Positions 45,456-56,407 of a stretch of DNA of 64,000 nucleotides are shown here, one piece after another (positions within the stretch are counted from its first letter, which is position 1; each line of letters starts with the position of its first letter). This DNA comes from Paragyromitra xinjiangensis. Taxonomy: Eukaryota; Ascomycota; Pezizomycetes; Pezizales; Discinaceae. The translations under genes and the position numbers were made by a program. The notes under the pieces are model-generated. The model made no database searches. It saw nothing but the letters and a program-made list of their open reading frames with translations, and was not told the DNA's origin. The stretch spans positions 1,054,001-1,118,000 of the forward strand of contig JBCAMK010000007.1 of the NCBI GenBank assembly GCA_038503065.1. Direction: 5' to 3'.

Positions 45456-47623
45456 TCAGAATCTCATCAACACTAACTTATCACCAACCCCCTCAATACC
45501 TCTCACAATCACCTCATCATCTACATCTTCATCTTCATCTTCATCTTCATCTTCCTCTTCCTCTTCCTCTATATTCTCCACATCCATCATCTCCACATCA
45601 CTATCATCATACTCCACAATCTCCACCTCAACCACCTCCTTCTGCTTTTCCTTTTGCCTCTCTTCCTCTCTCCAATCCCTCTTCTTGACAACCCGATACA
45701 ACACCCACCCACACCCCTCAAAAACCCACGCATTATCCACCCTCTCCGTCCCAACCTCCAACACCTCCTTCCACCTCGGAAACATCATCTCCTCCCCCAA
45801 ATCCACCACCCAGGGCGCTCCCGCTTCCCTCTCAAACCACAAACTCACCGCCCTCCCCTCATCACGCACACGCTCCCGTCCCGCACTAGTATAATACCCT
45901 CCATCTCCTCCTCCCCACTTCAACATCCCCCCCTGGCATGAACCAAGAATATAACTACACACTGCTACCGGCCACCTCACAAGACAATCCTGCGCCACCA
46001 CATCCTCAAACGGCTCAAACAGCGTCGGCAACGCCATCACACCACCACCACCACCACCACCCTCCGAATCATGATGCTCCGACGGCGCAAAATACAACGT
46101 AGGCTTCACCTTCTCCCTAGCTCCATGTGTAATATCCACCGCCGTCGCAGGAAACGTATTGATCCGCCACTCAATCATAACCGGACTCCGTTCACCCGTA
46201 AATCTATGTTTCGCATCAAGCCCTTCCAGGCCAACCCTAGCCCCACGGGTCCCAAACACACCGTAAGACCCAGTCCAGCTAACGATAACCTCTTCTCCAA
46301 GCTCCAGACTTTCATCCACCGGTTCTGGCGAAGCAGTGTCGGTGTCTTTCGGTACGGGTATGATGACTCGAGGACGGGACAGCGGTTTGCATCCGCGTTC
46401 AAACCGCCATTCCCATAACCGGGAGTCATCACGTTCGAGACGGTATTCGAATAAAGGACGGGAATCGGCGAGGGTGACCTTCTTTAGGGTGTTTCCGTCG
46501 GTGGTTGATACGACTATGACGGAGCCGTTACCGCGGTCGTAGAAGCCGCCGATGCCGGGGTCATTGTAGACGAAGAGGTATTTACCGCGGGTGTCTATTG
46601 TGAGGGCTGTTGTAGTTGTGGAGTATGCGAAGTCGCGCCAGAGGGCTGGGGGTTTTGATTTCAGGAGGTCAGGGAGGTTGAATGGACTTTTGGGGGGTTG
46701 TGGGGGTTGTAGGGTGTAGATGAAGAGGGAGTCGGTGGAGAGAGAGGTAAATATAGTGGTGTTGGCTGCTGTGTGTGTGAGGGATGTGGTGCCGTAGAAG
46801 GAGAAAGAGGAGAGGTGTTGGCCGAGGTTTGGGCGGCGGAGGGAGTAGACCTCAAAGAATGTGTGATCGTGCCTGCTATTTGAGGTTAGTAGAGTGTGGA
46901 TAAGATCATTGACAATGGGATACAGCTTGGATTATACCATAGTCGTGGTGCAATATGAATACCGTAATATCCCAGCTCTATTTTCCGGTCTGTATATGGG
47001 CCCTGCGCTTTATCGACTGAATTCGCAATTATATGTTTATGTCGTCCCCCAACCACCATCACCCCTCGTCCAGCTTCACACCACACATCCCTTAGCACAG
47101 CACTCCCAAACAGCTCCCCCCGTTGATTATAGCACCCTCCCACCGCCGTTTGTATTTCCACCACTACCTCCTTATCCTCCTGTATATCCCACAACGTACA
47201 ACGCCATCCTTCCAGTTCCTTCTGCAGCGAAGTTTGATACGCTAGAATCTGCTCCTCCTCACTGCAAAACAACGGAAAACAATGCAGTTCACTAGTCTCA
47301 CGAGGTTTGCGACGGCGCGGCTGGGTGTAGGAACGTCTAACAACAGCATCAAACACCGCCTTTGTGCGGTGTCTAAGCTCATACCGTGCCTCCGCAGAAT
47401 GCGGATAATGGGTAGCAAGCGCATGGGAGACCACATCGTGGGAAGCGAGAATATCATAGAGTGATTTCGAAACGTGGCGAAGGAGCAGCACAGAGTAGCC
47501 TGTAGGGAGGTGGTCGGTTATTGCGATGAGGAGCTCGGTAGGGAGACATTCGAGAGGCGACTGGAGAGTTTAATTAGTTATTGTAGTAAGGTGGGGATTT
47601 GAGAGGGAGCTTACGTTTGGCAT
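45456..47623 (-). CDS. F-box domain protein, 683 aa
   Basis: Three exons: 47623-47615 (coding only Met-Pro-Asn), 47560-46938 and 46875-45456; all junctions keep frame, with branch site CTAAC in the second intron. The F-box is at the very N-terminus (SPLECLPTELLIAITDHLP ... LLLRHVSKSL). A long region of beta-like strands follows with no named domain, then a highly acidic tail rich in Asp/Glu (about residues 645-670) coded by a (TCATCT/TCCTCT)n microsatellite, and a Gly run coded by CCA repeats. It is probably an SCF substrate receptor. It is divergent from the VIT/vWA gene, 763 bp apart. The microexon start is an inference; without it translation would lack an upstream Met before the F-box. 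Confidence 0.8.
45524..45570. repeat. coding microsatellite (acidic tract)
   Basis: A hexanucleotide/trinucleotide run of TCATCT and TCCTCT units encoding the alternating Glu/Asp tail of the F-box protein on the minus strand. Length polymorphism is likely. Confidence 0.85.
46038..46062. repeat. coding CAC/GGT trinucleotide run
   Basis: About eight CAC units encoding a run of Gly residues in the F-box protein on the minus strand. Confidence 0.8.
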
Positions 47624-48386
47624 TTTCTGATATTGGAGTTGTAGATGAGATGTGTAGCACCCCACCTGCCGGAGCTGTTTGAAGGCATCATCATCATTGA
47701 TGGGATTGGGGTTAGGGTTGGGGGATGTATTAATCACTACCAGGAACCAATAGATACGCGGCGATTGTTTGGTGGGCGGCTCCGCTTAAGCGAGTTACCC
47801 CGCAGAAGGCTGACTTGTTCATGTTGTATCACTCGAGCTATTATGACGGCAGCTGAGATGGCGAATCATTGCATGTTGGGGATACTCGCGCTATCAGGAG
47901 ATGTTTCGTCAAGGTGCATTCTACATGGTGGACAGTTGGAGCTGAAATGTTACCGCTATGCATGTACCATATAGTACCATTACTACTATTACGGTATAGC
48001 CTCCGCGATGAGGATCCTCAGTCAACCAACAAATAGCTGAATACATGAATATACCAGCTCATTCTGCATAGCTATTCCGTATTCTTTGGTACTCTTAAAT
48101 GTCTCTTGTCTTGCTCATCCTTGTTCTAAACCTTATTACTACTTTTCGTGTAACAAAGAGCCTCACTCACTCTGTCATTTTCCTAACTGAGCTCTGAATA
48201 TCAAGGCAGCCACCCACGATGACTCCGAGGGGGGAGGATCCTCAGGAATAATCACCAATAGCCTTTCTATTATGACACTTTCCATTCCCCGCGGCCACCC
48301 AGCTTCAATCTTCTATAAAAACCCCTTCCTCCCCCCAGCCCTACCAAACCATTCCTCATCTATTATACCTCACCTCCATAATCACC
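47624..48386. promoter_or_regulatory. divergent promoter region of F-box and vWA genes
   Basis: 763 bp between two diverging start codons. A TATAAAA box at 48314-48320 lies about 67 bp before the vWA start codon, with a C-rich leader behind it. A 109-codon plus-strand frame (47645-47974) has no domain and is not called. Confidence 0.55.
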
Positions 48387-51254
48387 ATGACGAGAATCAG
48401 TGCCGGAATCTATCATTCCACCTCCCTTAACCCCCTCACGCCCCTCCCAGTCCTCACCACCCGCCTACGCACCGAAATCGTTGACTTAACCGCAACCCAC
48501 ACCCTCACCCAAATCTTCTGCAACCCAATCCCACGCACATCACAAGCACTCTCAATCAATGAAGCAAAATACACCTTCCCACTCTACGAGTCCTGCGCAG
48601 TGACCGCCTTCGCCGCACAGATCGGTTCAAAACTAATCCACGGCGTCGTCAAACCCAAAGAAGAAGCCAAAGCAATCTACGCTGAAGCCAAAGCCGCCGG
48701 TAAACAAGCCGCGCTCCTAGAGCAAAACACCGGTGAGGTGTTTACCACTAGCGTAGGCAATATCCCCCCTGGAGCATTCGTCGTTGTATGTATCAAATAT
48801 GTACACGAGCTCAAACAGGATATTGAGGTGGAAGGCGTGCGTCTTGTCATCCCGACTATCATTGCGCCGAAATATGGCTGGCTTAGTCCTGATAGCGATT
48901 TGTATGCCGCGAACTGGGCCAGCAATTGGAACGCCATGACGCAAGATCTTGAGAGACAATGTGGTGGCAGACCAGAAAACACTGGTATCTCAATCGAGGT
49001 TATCGCGACTATGAATGGCACCATCCGCAAGATCCAATCTCCATCCCATCAAATCTCTGTAGATATCGGCACTCACATTGCCGATTCCCCCGACTTCAGC
49101 CCGCAAAAGGCGCGCGCAACACTGGCACTCGATCCATTATCCCTCACGGAGCTCAAAAACGACTTCACACTGATCATCAATTCCACCGAGATCGGAACTC
49201 CTCGAGCGTTCCTTGCACCACATCCAGACCGTCCTGGTACTTCAACTCTTATGGTCACTTTGGTGCCGAAATTCGCCCTACCGCAGCAGCACCCGGAAAT
49301 CGTCTTCGTTGTTGACCGCTCTGGTTCCATGCATGACAAGATCGAAACTTTGAAATCTGCGCTTCACCTCTTTCTCGCTTCTTTACCTGTTGGGACTTAC
49401 TTCAATATCTGCTCGTTCGGTAGCCGTTCTTCGTTCGTCTGGAAAACATCACAAGAATATACCGCAGAAACGCTAACAGCCGCGAAACGCCATGTCGATA
49501 GTATGGCCGCTGACTTTGGCGGGACGGAGATGCTCGAACCCATCAAGAAGACGGTGAAACAGCGTCGTGAGGATCTACATACTGAGGTGTTGGTCTTGAC
49601 CGATGGCGAGATCTGGCATTCTGAACAGTTGTTCTCGTATATCAATACTGCAGCGGCAGACGGGTCCGTACGTTTCTTCTCACTGGGCGTAGGACAAAGT
49701 GTTTCGCACCTCCTCGTGGAGGGGATCTCGCGCGCAGGGAAGGGGTATTCGCAATTAGTTAAAGATGGGGAGAAGATGCAGAAGAAAGTGATGCGGATGT
49801 TGAAAGCGGCGCTTACGCCACATGTCAATGATTGGAGTGTTGATTGGGAGGGGAAGTCGGAACAACTGGCCGCCTTCGCCGCCACACAGGCTGAACCCCG
49901 TCAGTCGGATCCTGTTGTTCAACCTACCATTTCTCTCTTTGACCCTGATACACCCTCCGACGATACGGTGACTGCCATCCCGCGGCCTCTTCCCCAAGTG
50001 TCTCACCCACCTATCCTCCAAGCCCCTTCCTCAATCCCCCCACTCTTCCCATACACCCGCACAACAGTCTACTTCCACCTCACCACTCCACCCCCCACAT
50101 CCATCTCCCTCATAGGCACCGCCCACACCGATGCCAACACCGTCCACCCCCTCAAACTCTCCATCCCAATCACACCCATCACATCCCGCAGCACCTCCCT
50201 CGGCCTCCACAACCTCCTCGGCCGCAAACTCCTCCAAGACCTCGAAGAAAACCGATATCCCTACCTCCCCACCATCCCCGACCAACCAACCATCTCCGCC
50301 GCCCTCCGCGACCAAGAAGGCATCCGCCTCGGTACCCAATTCGGCCTCGCAAGTAAATGGACTTCATTCGTCGCAGTCTCAGCCGATAGCGAAGAAACTA
50401 CAGAACTCCCACCTCTAGAATCGGTACCTTATGCAGCTCTCTCATCTCAGACAGCTCTCTCATCTCATGCACCCCCCTCCGCTATGCGTAGAGCTCGCCA
50501 GAAACAGACAGCGCGGAAATCTACAGGCGGGGTCGTGAAGGAATCGGCTCAGTCTCCATTGTTTGTAGGAGGGAGCGAATCCTTGCGCGCAAGTGGTATT
50601 CCTATGAATGCTCCAGCTCAGCCCTCCTCGGTCAGATTCAAGAAGGCCTCGTTCGGCGAAAGCAGGGTTTTGAACTCACTCCTTGAGGTCACGCCATCCG
50701 CTAGTTCGTTAAGGGGTAAGAAAAAGAGACGGAATGATGGGGGTGCGTATTCAGCTAAGAGTGCGCATCCAGATACGAATAAGGGGACTGTGGAGGAGGA
50801 CCTAATACATTGTTCTGATGGTAATGAACCTGAGGGTAACGTTTTAGCACATAAGCGTGCTGTGGATGATGACGAGAGTATGGGCGAAGATGAAGATGAG
50901 GAGAATGAGGGAGAGGTTTTGGCGTTGGGCGGGGAAGACATGGTCTCGAGGCTGTCGCAACTACAGCTGTTTTCAGGTCATTTTAAGTTCTCAAAACAGT
51001 TGTTGAAGTTGTTGGGGGTGAAGTGGAAGAGTGCTGAAGACGCGAAGACAAGACTTGGGATTACGGGTGATGCGAAGGAGAATGCATTTGCGACTTTGTT
51101 GGTGGTAGTGTATTTGCGTGTGAAGTTGGGGGAGAATGAGGAAGAGTGGGAGTTAATGGCGGATAAGGCGAGGGGATGTTTGAATGGGGATGCTGAGGAA
51201 GAGGAATTGAAGAAGATTGAGGCGGAGGCGGAAGTGTTGGTGAAGGGGCTTTGA
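48387..51254 (+). CDS. VIT and von Willebrand factor A domain protein
   Basis: A single exon of 955 aa. The N-terminal VIT domain (about residues 15-140) has the pattern FPLYESCAVTAF, GVVKPKEEAKAIY-AEAKAAG and VGNIPPGAFVVVCIKYVHEL. The vWA domain follows (about 302-475) with an intact metal-ion-dependent adhesion site: D310-R-S-G-S314, Thr380 in GGTEM and Asp406 in TDGEIW. The last third is low-complexity with an acidic stretch, then an alpha-helical C-terminal region (about 880-950) seen in relatives. This is a widespread VIT/vWA family in eukaryotes and bacteria, related to inter-alpha-trypsin inhibitor heavy chains; no signal peptide is present, so it is probably intracellular. Function in fungi is poorly known. 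Confidence 0.92.
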   Translation: MTRISAGIYHSTSLNPLTPLPVLTTRLRTEIVDLTATHTLTQIFCNPIPRTSQALSINEAKYTFPLYESCAVTAFAAQIGSKLIHGVVKPKEEAKAIYAEAKAAGKQAALLEQNTGEVFTTSVGNIPPGAFVVVCIKYVHELKQDIEVEGVRLVIPTIIAPKYGWLSPDSDLYAANWASNWNAMTQDLERQCGGRPENTGISIEVIATMNGTIRKIQSPSHQISVDIGTHIADSPDFSPQKARATLALDPLSLTELKNDFTLIINSTEIGTPRAFLAPHPDRPGTSTLMVTLVPKFALPQQHPEIVFVVDRSGSMHDKIETLKSALHLFLASLPVGTYFNICSFGSRSSFVWKTSQEYTAETLTAAKRHVDSMAADFGGTEMLEPIKKTVKQRREDLHTEVLVLTDGEIWHSEQLFSYINTAAADGSVRFFSLGVGQSVSHLLVEGISRAGKGYSQLVKDGEKMQKKVMRMLKAALTPHVNDWSVDWEGKSEQLAAFAATQAEPRQSDPVVQPTISLFDPDTPSDDTVTAIPRPLPQVSHPPILQAPSSIPPLFPYTRTTVYFHLTTPPPTSISLIGTAHTDANTVHPLKLSIPITPITSRSTSLGLHNLLGRKLLQDLEENRYPYLPTIPDQPTISAALRDQEGIRLGTQFGLASKWTSFVAVSADSEETTELPPLESVPYAALSSQTALSSHAPPSAMRRARQKQTARKSTGGVVKESAQSPLFVGGSESLRASGIPMNAPAQPSSVRFKKASFGESRVLNSLLEVTPSASSLRGKKKRRNDGGAYSAKSAHPDTNKGTVEEDLIHCSDGNEPEGNVLAHKRAVDDDESMGEDEDEENEGEVLALGGEDMVSRLSQLQLFSGHFKFSKQLLKLLGVKWKSAEDAKTRLGITGDAKENAFATLLVVVYLRVKLGENEEEWELMADKARGCLNGDAEEEELKKIEAEAEVLVKGL

Positions 51255-51762
51255 GAGTCATGGATTGTCACTCGTGTGAGAACAGGTAGTTTAGCAGTAG
51301 GATTACTTGAGCTGTGAAATGAATTTGTGAGTTTCAGGACAGATTTTGGTGAGACGGTTGCTCTTTAAACCCCAAGCGAAGGTCAGGGTAATTCTGGTAC
51401 CCGACAAGACTTCCTGGGAAGAGAATAGCCACACCTTCCGTCGAGTGATGGTTCGTGACTATCTTACCCATCTCACCCTCCTTGGTGTGTTGAAGAACAT
51501 GCTAAGCTGCGTTTATTTCACTTAAAGTGGTACCTTCTGTTCTCTTGTTCTGCGACACGTCTACCCAGGCTTTTTTGGGAAGTTCGGCTGGGCGTTCCCC
51601 TCCGAGAAAAACGGTTTTCGTATCAGTTTCCATCTAGTGCTATCCCCTATGAAATAATTCAAAAAAAATCAGAAAAACTCCTATCTGAAGGCTTGTCGCG
51701 CGAGGCTGCTAGTCTTTAGAAGCAGATAATTAAATTACAACCAAAATCCCTAAGTCCATAAT
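51255..51762. other. convergent 3' intergenic region
   Basis: 508 bp between the converging ends of the vWA gene and the 1387-aa protein gene. No gene seen; probably 3' untranslated regions. Confidence 0.45.
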
Positions 51763-54700
51763 CTACTTCGTCTTAGTTACTTTCATCTCAACCTCAATAT
51801 CAGCTTCAAGCCCATCCTCAATACCCAATTTAACCTCATCCCACAATTTCCACAGTAAAGTCCTCATAAAGTGAAGGGTTTTGCCAATCCCATACTCAAT
51901 CTCAAAATCAACCTCAATTCCCGCAATGACGCCTTGGACACGCGCCGTCAGCGGCTGGCCCTTTTTTACCAAATCGTTCAGCGATCCGTACAGTTCAACC
52001 CGGTGGATATTGAAAACATTGTCAAGCGCTTCCAAGATCTTTTCGGCAATATCCCCTAGCTTGTGACCACTTTTGGCTACCTCCTTTTCGATCCCTATTA
52101 CAGCTTCGTGTGCCACCTCGAGCTCTTTGGCGGCCTCTTTGACGATCTTCAAGTCCTTAGTTGCGGACCTGAGTTTTGCGAACTCGGGAGATTGCGGTAG
52201 GATCTCAAGTTTCGTTTCAAGGTCTCCAATCGTTTCTTGTTTAGTCGTTTTGAACCCTTTCAATGCCTTCTGCGCTTTCTCTAAGGCTACTTTTTGGTCG
52301 GTGACGGCCGTCTGCTCTTCAATAGCTTTCTTGGAAGCCTCGACCTTTTGATTCCGTTTCTTCGTTTCGGTTTTCAAATCTTGTTCAACTATCTTCATGA
52401 CTGCTTTTTCTTCCCTTTTTGCTGATTGCAGTTCCATAACCTTGGCTGTTTTTACAGCAACCGCTGACTGATAGCCGGAGCTTTCGAGGGCTGCTTGGGC
52501 TGTAGCAAGTTTTTGTGATGCGGATAGGAAGTCTGCTTCTGCTTCTTGTGCGAAACCTTTGCAATGACCTACTTGAAGACTCTGTACTCATGCGCCAGTA
52601 GTTAGATCTCGATTTGCGTCTCTAGGTCCATAGTGCAGCAACTTACATGTCTTACTTTGCTATAAAAAGGTGCTTTTTCCAGTTCCTTTATTGCCTCTTC
52701 CAAGTCTTTTACACTCTCATCATAGGTATCTGCATACGTTGAATCAGCTTACAATGGACTTTAAACATGAACATACATCGTAAAGGCGTACCTCGAGCTT
52801 CGTAGCATTCCTTTTCGGCATCTTTCACATCCTGCAAGAGAACACCAAACATTGACTTTGTCTCCTCTTTTGTAGCACGCACATCAAACAGCTGCGCTTT
52901 AATCGCAGCTTTAAACTCTCTTCTCGTCCGCATGACCTTGATAGCCGCCGAAGTGATAAAAGCAGCCCTATCGATTCTCGCCTGTTCAAGATGTTGATGT
53001 GCCGCGTACAGCGCAGCCTCAAGAGCTTTCTTCGCTTCTTCAAGATCTCGTCCCAGTTCAAGAATACCCTCTTCGAATTCACGAACCACCTCATCCAGAG
53101 CATCCCTAACTTCCCTCTCTTTAGCCTCCCAAACAACCTCAGCTGCATGCAAAACTTTCTTGGCCTTGGTCAAGTGGACATTTAATCTCTTCTTCTCCGC
53201 TTCAAAGAATTTCCGCGCGGCTTCGAAGCCTTCTTTTAGTGCTTTCTGGATTGCGCGGAAGTGCGCTTTCACGTGGTTATTAATATACTTAAGAATATCC
53301 TGTTCAAGGATAACACCTAACAAGAAATCCGCATTCTTCAAATTCTTAAAATCAGCAGCACCGACCACTCTCGCGCTGATCTCGATATCTAGTGCTTCTG
53401 CAAAAGCAAACGATAGGTCGAACCTCATATCTGGCTTCGGGAGGATGTCGAAAACTGAACGAACGCTTGTGTCGAGATCAAAGAGCTTCAGTCTTCCATC
53501 AACCATGATATGTTGCTTCAGGAGCCCTAGTTCGATGGATAATGACGGCCTTGACTCTTTTACTCCAGCTAGGAGCAAAGGACCCACTTGCACTTCGTCG
53601 AATAAGGCACTGATTTTGGTGGTGCTACCGATGGTGCATTCAACGTTGGTTTCTTTCCCAAGGAGTTGTATGTCGCCTTTTATTGACGCCCCAGCTGGAT
53701 AGTAGGTTGTGCCGATACTTGTTCCTGTCGATATGTAGAAGAGCACGTTTCGAAATGCCAGGAGATCTTCAGGTGGTAGAGGTATTTCCTCGCCGGAAAT
53801 ATCAGAGGCAAACTTAACTAAGTCTGTAATACTGAGCTTGCTAAGACTAGCTTTGAGGATTTGTTCTAACGGGTTTTCGCTGATTGCCATTGCTACTTGT
53901 ACTTCTGTGCCACCTATGGCTAGGCCCCCAGAGAAAGCTACTTTGCTAAATAATGGAAACCATGTCAGCATACTCAAGGAACAGACACTTAAGGCCACTC
54001 ACCTTGGAGTTCCAGTGCTCGCTAAAACGACATATATTATCCCCATCTCAAGAGCAACGTCTGGACCGATTTTCACTCTCTTCCCAACTCCAAGAGGGTT
54101 GACCCAGTAATTGGTCATTTGACTAAATCAATACCCCAATTAGTCCCTATGCCTTAGTTCACCAAAGAAGTGTAACTTGCCCAAATCCTTCCGCGGAGTC
54201 GAGATCTGCCTTAAGCCCAAAAGTAAATACCAAAGGTTGCGTTTGTCTAGCTACCTTGACATTCAACGCTGCAGTGAATACGAGTTGCGGGTTCTTTGTG
54301 AACACGAGTTCAAGTGAAATAGGTCCCGAGCTAAGGTTTGGCCCAAGGGAAAACTATTTGATGCCTGATCAGCACAGATACCATGTAATGCTTGATAAAT
54401 AGGGATCTTACTGTAACAGGAGCAGGTAAGACAATTCCAAAGCTAAAACCACGGGCTGAAGCATATGCTGCTCTCAATACCAAGCCACCAACTCTTCCGC
54501 CAGACACTTGGTCGAGTTGCCGTATTCTATCTATCACTGCACAGAATTGAACACCTGTGATAGACTTGTCAGTTCAAATCGTGCTATGATTCACTTCACG
54601 TTCTTACCTCTCCTGATCGGGTATTTGAAGACATTAAAATCGCCAGTGGGAGAATCCTGATTAGAAACGATGAAAGCCACCTGCCTCAAAGACAAGTCTA

Positions 54701-56407
54701 AGAAAGTTCCCTTCACTTTCGGCTCAAGCCGATTAAGCCTAAAATCCGCATCAATCTCCCCATAGACTGTCCACATAATCGGCTGGTTCTCCTCAAAGGT
54801 CGTATAAAGCGCTACAGAAATAACCATATCCCGAAAATGAACCTTCCCACTAATTTCAAACCCAGTTTCTCGGCTAGTAGTATTTGGCTCTATCCTACCG
54901 ATAAAAACATCCAGCTCTGCTTTCTCGACCGTGACTTCCCTGAGTTTAATGTCTCCTAGACTCCCGGTGATGGATATTCCGTCTCTATGGATCTTGAGTG
55001 TCGCTTTAAGTGAGGAATGACCGTCGATGGTGATTTGGCCAGAGAACGAAAGACCTGAAGTAGCAACTCGAAGGATCAGATTTTTTAGCTGGACGTCGTG
55101 TTTGAATTGTTCAAGTTCTCGCCCGGTCAAGTCGGAATAAAAGCGTTTGATATCAGCAATGGAGCATTCAGGGATCTCGGTTTGTATATAGAACTCAGCT
55201 GCGATGCGATACTTAATTAGCTTACGCTACCAAAACCATTGATCCTTTTAATATAGGTAGGGAAACCCTACAGGGCGAATAAACCCCGCTCAAGTTCAAG
55301 GTAATTTGTGAAAATTGCAACGACGCCGACGCTTCGAACGACACCTCTTGAAGAACTTCTTTAACGGGAATTCGGGTTATCAATTGCACTGATGAAAGCT
55401 GCACACAAACCAAATCTTAGTACCACGCAACCTTAGACTAACCTAGAAAGAAATTAAACTCGACATACCTTAAGTCCCTTAAACCCACTCACATTAAGCC
55501 AATCATTCGTCTCCTTCTTCAGGCGCAATACGTGAATTCCGACTTCTTCCTCCTTCATCGAATATTCCATAACAAGGGGAACCACCGACCCGGGTATCTC
55601 CAAATCAACAGTACCAAAGAAGCCAAACATGCAATGATAACTTGAACGGCCATGTACTTTTTCCGCGCTCCTAACCGCAGTTAATTCAACCCCAACAGAA
55701 GTGAAAGTAAGCAAACCCCCCATTTTCGCTTTCACCCCCAAGATAGTACCAGAGAGAGACATCTCAGGTGGTGTTAGCGGTTTCGTCCACTCCCTTGTGG
55801 ACGCCACGAATCCACTAACTCTCAACGACATGTATTCATTCAAACCAAATATAGTCTTGAGAGTATCATAAATACCAGCTAAAGCGCCTTCAAACGAGAC
55901 ATCCGCTTTAAAGTGCAACCCCGGAGTTTTTTCACTCTTAGGTTCAACCTCTTGATATGTGAAAGAGGGATTCTGTAATGAAACATCGCCAAATGAAGTT
56001 CCACTCAGCCCATTTAGTAGTTCCTTAAGCAATATCCTTTCACCAATAGTCACCATCTCCCTAATACCGCTAGCTTTCGCGAGTTCGCCATGGAACGTAT
56101 ATAGTCTCGCTGGCAGCCCCATTCCAAACAACTTTATGTCTCCACCCAACACAAAACCCGAAGGTACCCCGGCACCATTTCTTGGCGGTTGAGGACCTTC
56201 GACAAACTTTCCTTTTTTATCGACGGTCATCAGTTTTGGTCGGGTAGTGATCGGTATACCAGGAAGTCTGATTCTAACTCCCGAGTCTCCGTCTTTCATA
56301 GATTCGAAAACGAGCATTTCGTGAAGAGACTTCTCATCTTCCGGCTCTTGCGTGTGACGTCTATTTATAAATGTGAAGAGAGTATCGGCAATTGGAGAAG
56401 ATGTCAT
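51763..56407 (-). CDS. large protein of unknown function, 1387 aa, coiled-coil C-terminus
   Basis: Nine exons, spliced by frame: 56407-55469, 55398-55285, 55226-54608, 54536-54412, 54353-54163, 54122-54003, 53945-52792, 52729-52647 and 52581-51763. Phases agree at all eight junctions and no internal stop remains. The first 900 residues are rich in short beta-strand patterns with alternating hydrophobics and Gly turns, in blocks that look like related domains (for example VSLQNPSFTYQEVEP, VTVEKAELDVFIGRI and VQVGPLLLAGVKESRPSL). Residues about 928-1085 and 1115-1300 are long Ala/Glu/Lys/Arg helices predicted to form coiled coils, before a beta-rich VEVDFEIEYGIG-like end. No signal peptide or membrane helix. 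I recognise no family. It has no neighbour that explains it; it lies between the vWA gene (convergent) and the CBM48 gene. Confidence 0.78.

Noticed and set aside
47645..47974. 109-aa plus-strand frame between F-box and vWA genes
   Set aside because: It has no domain and lies in the divergent promoter.
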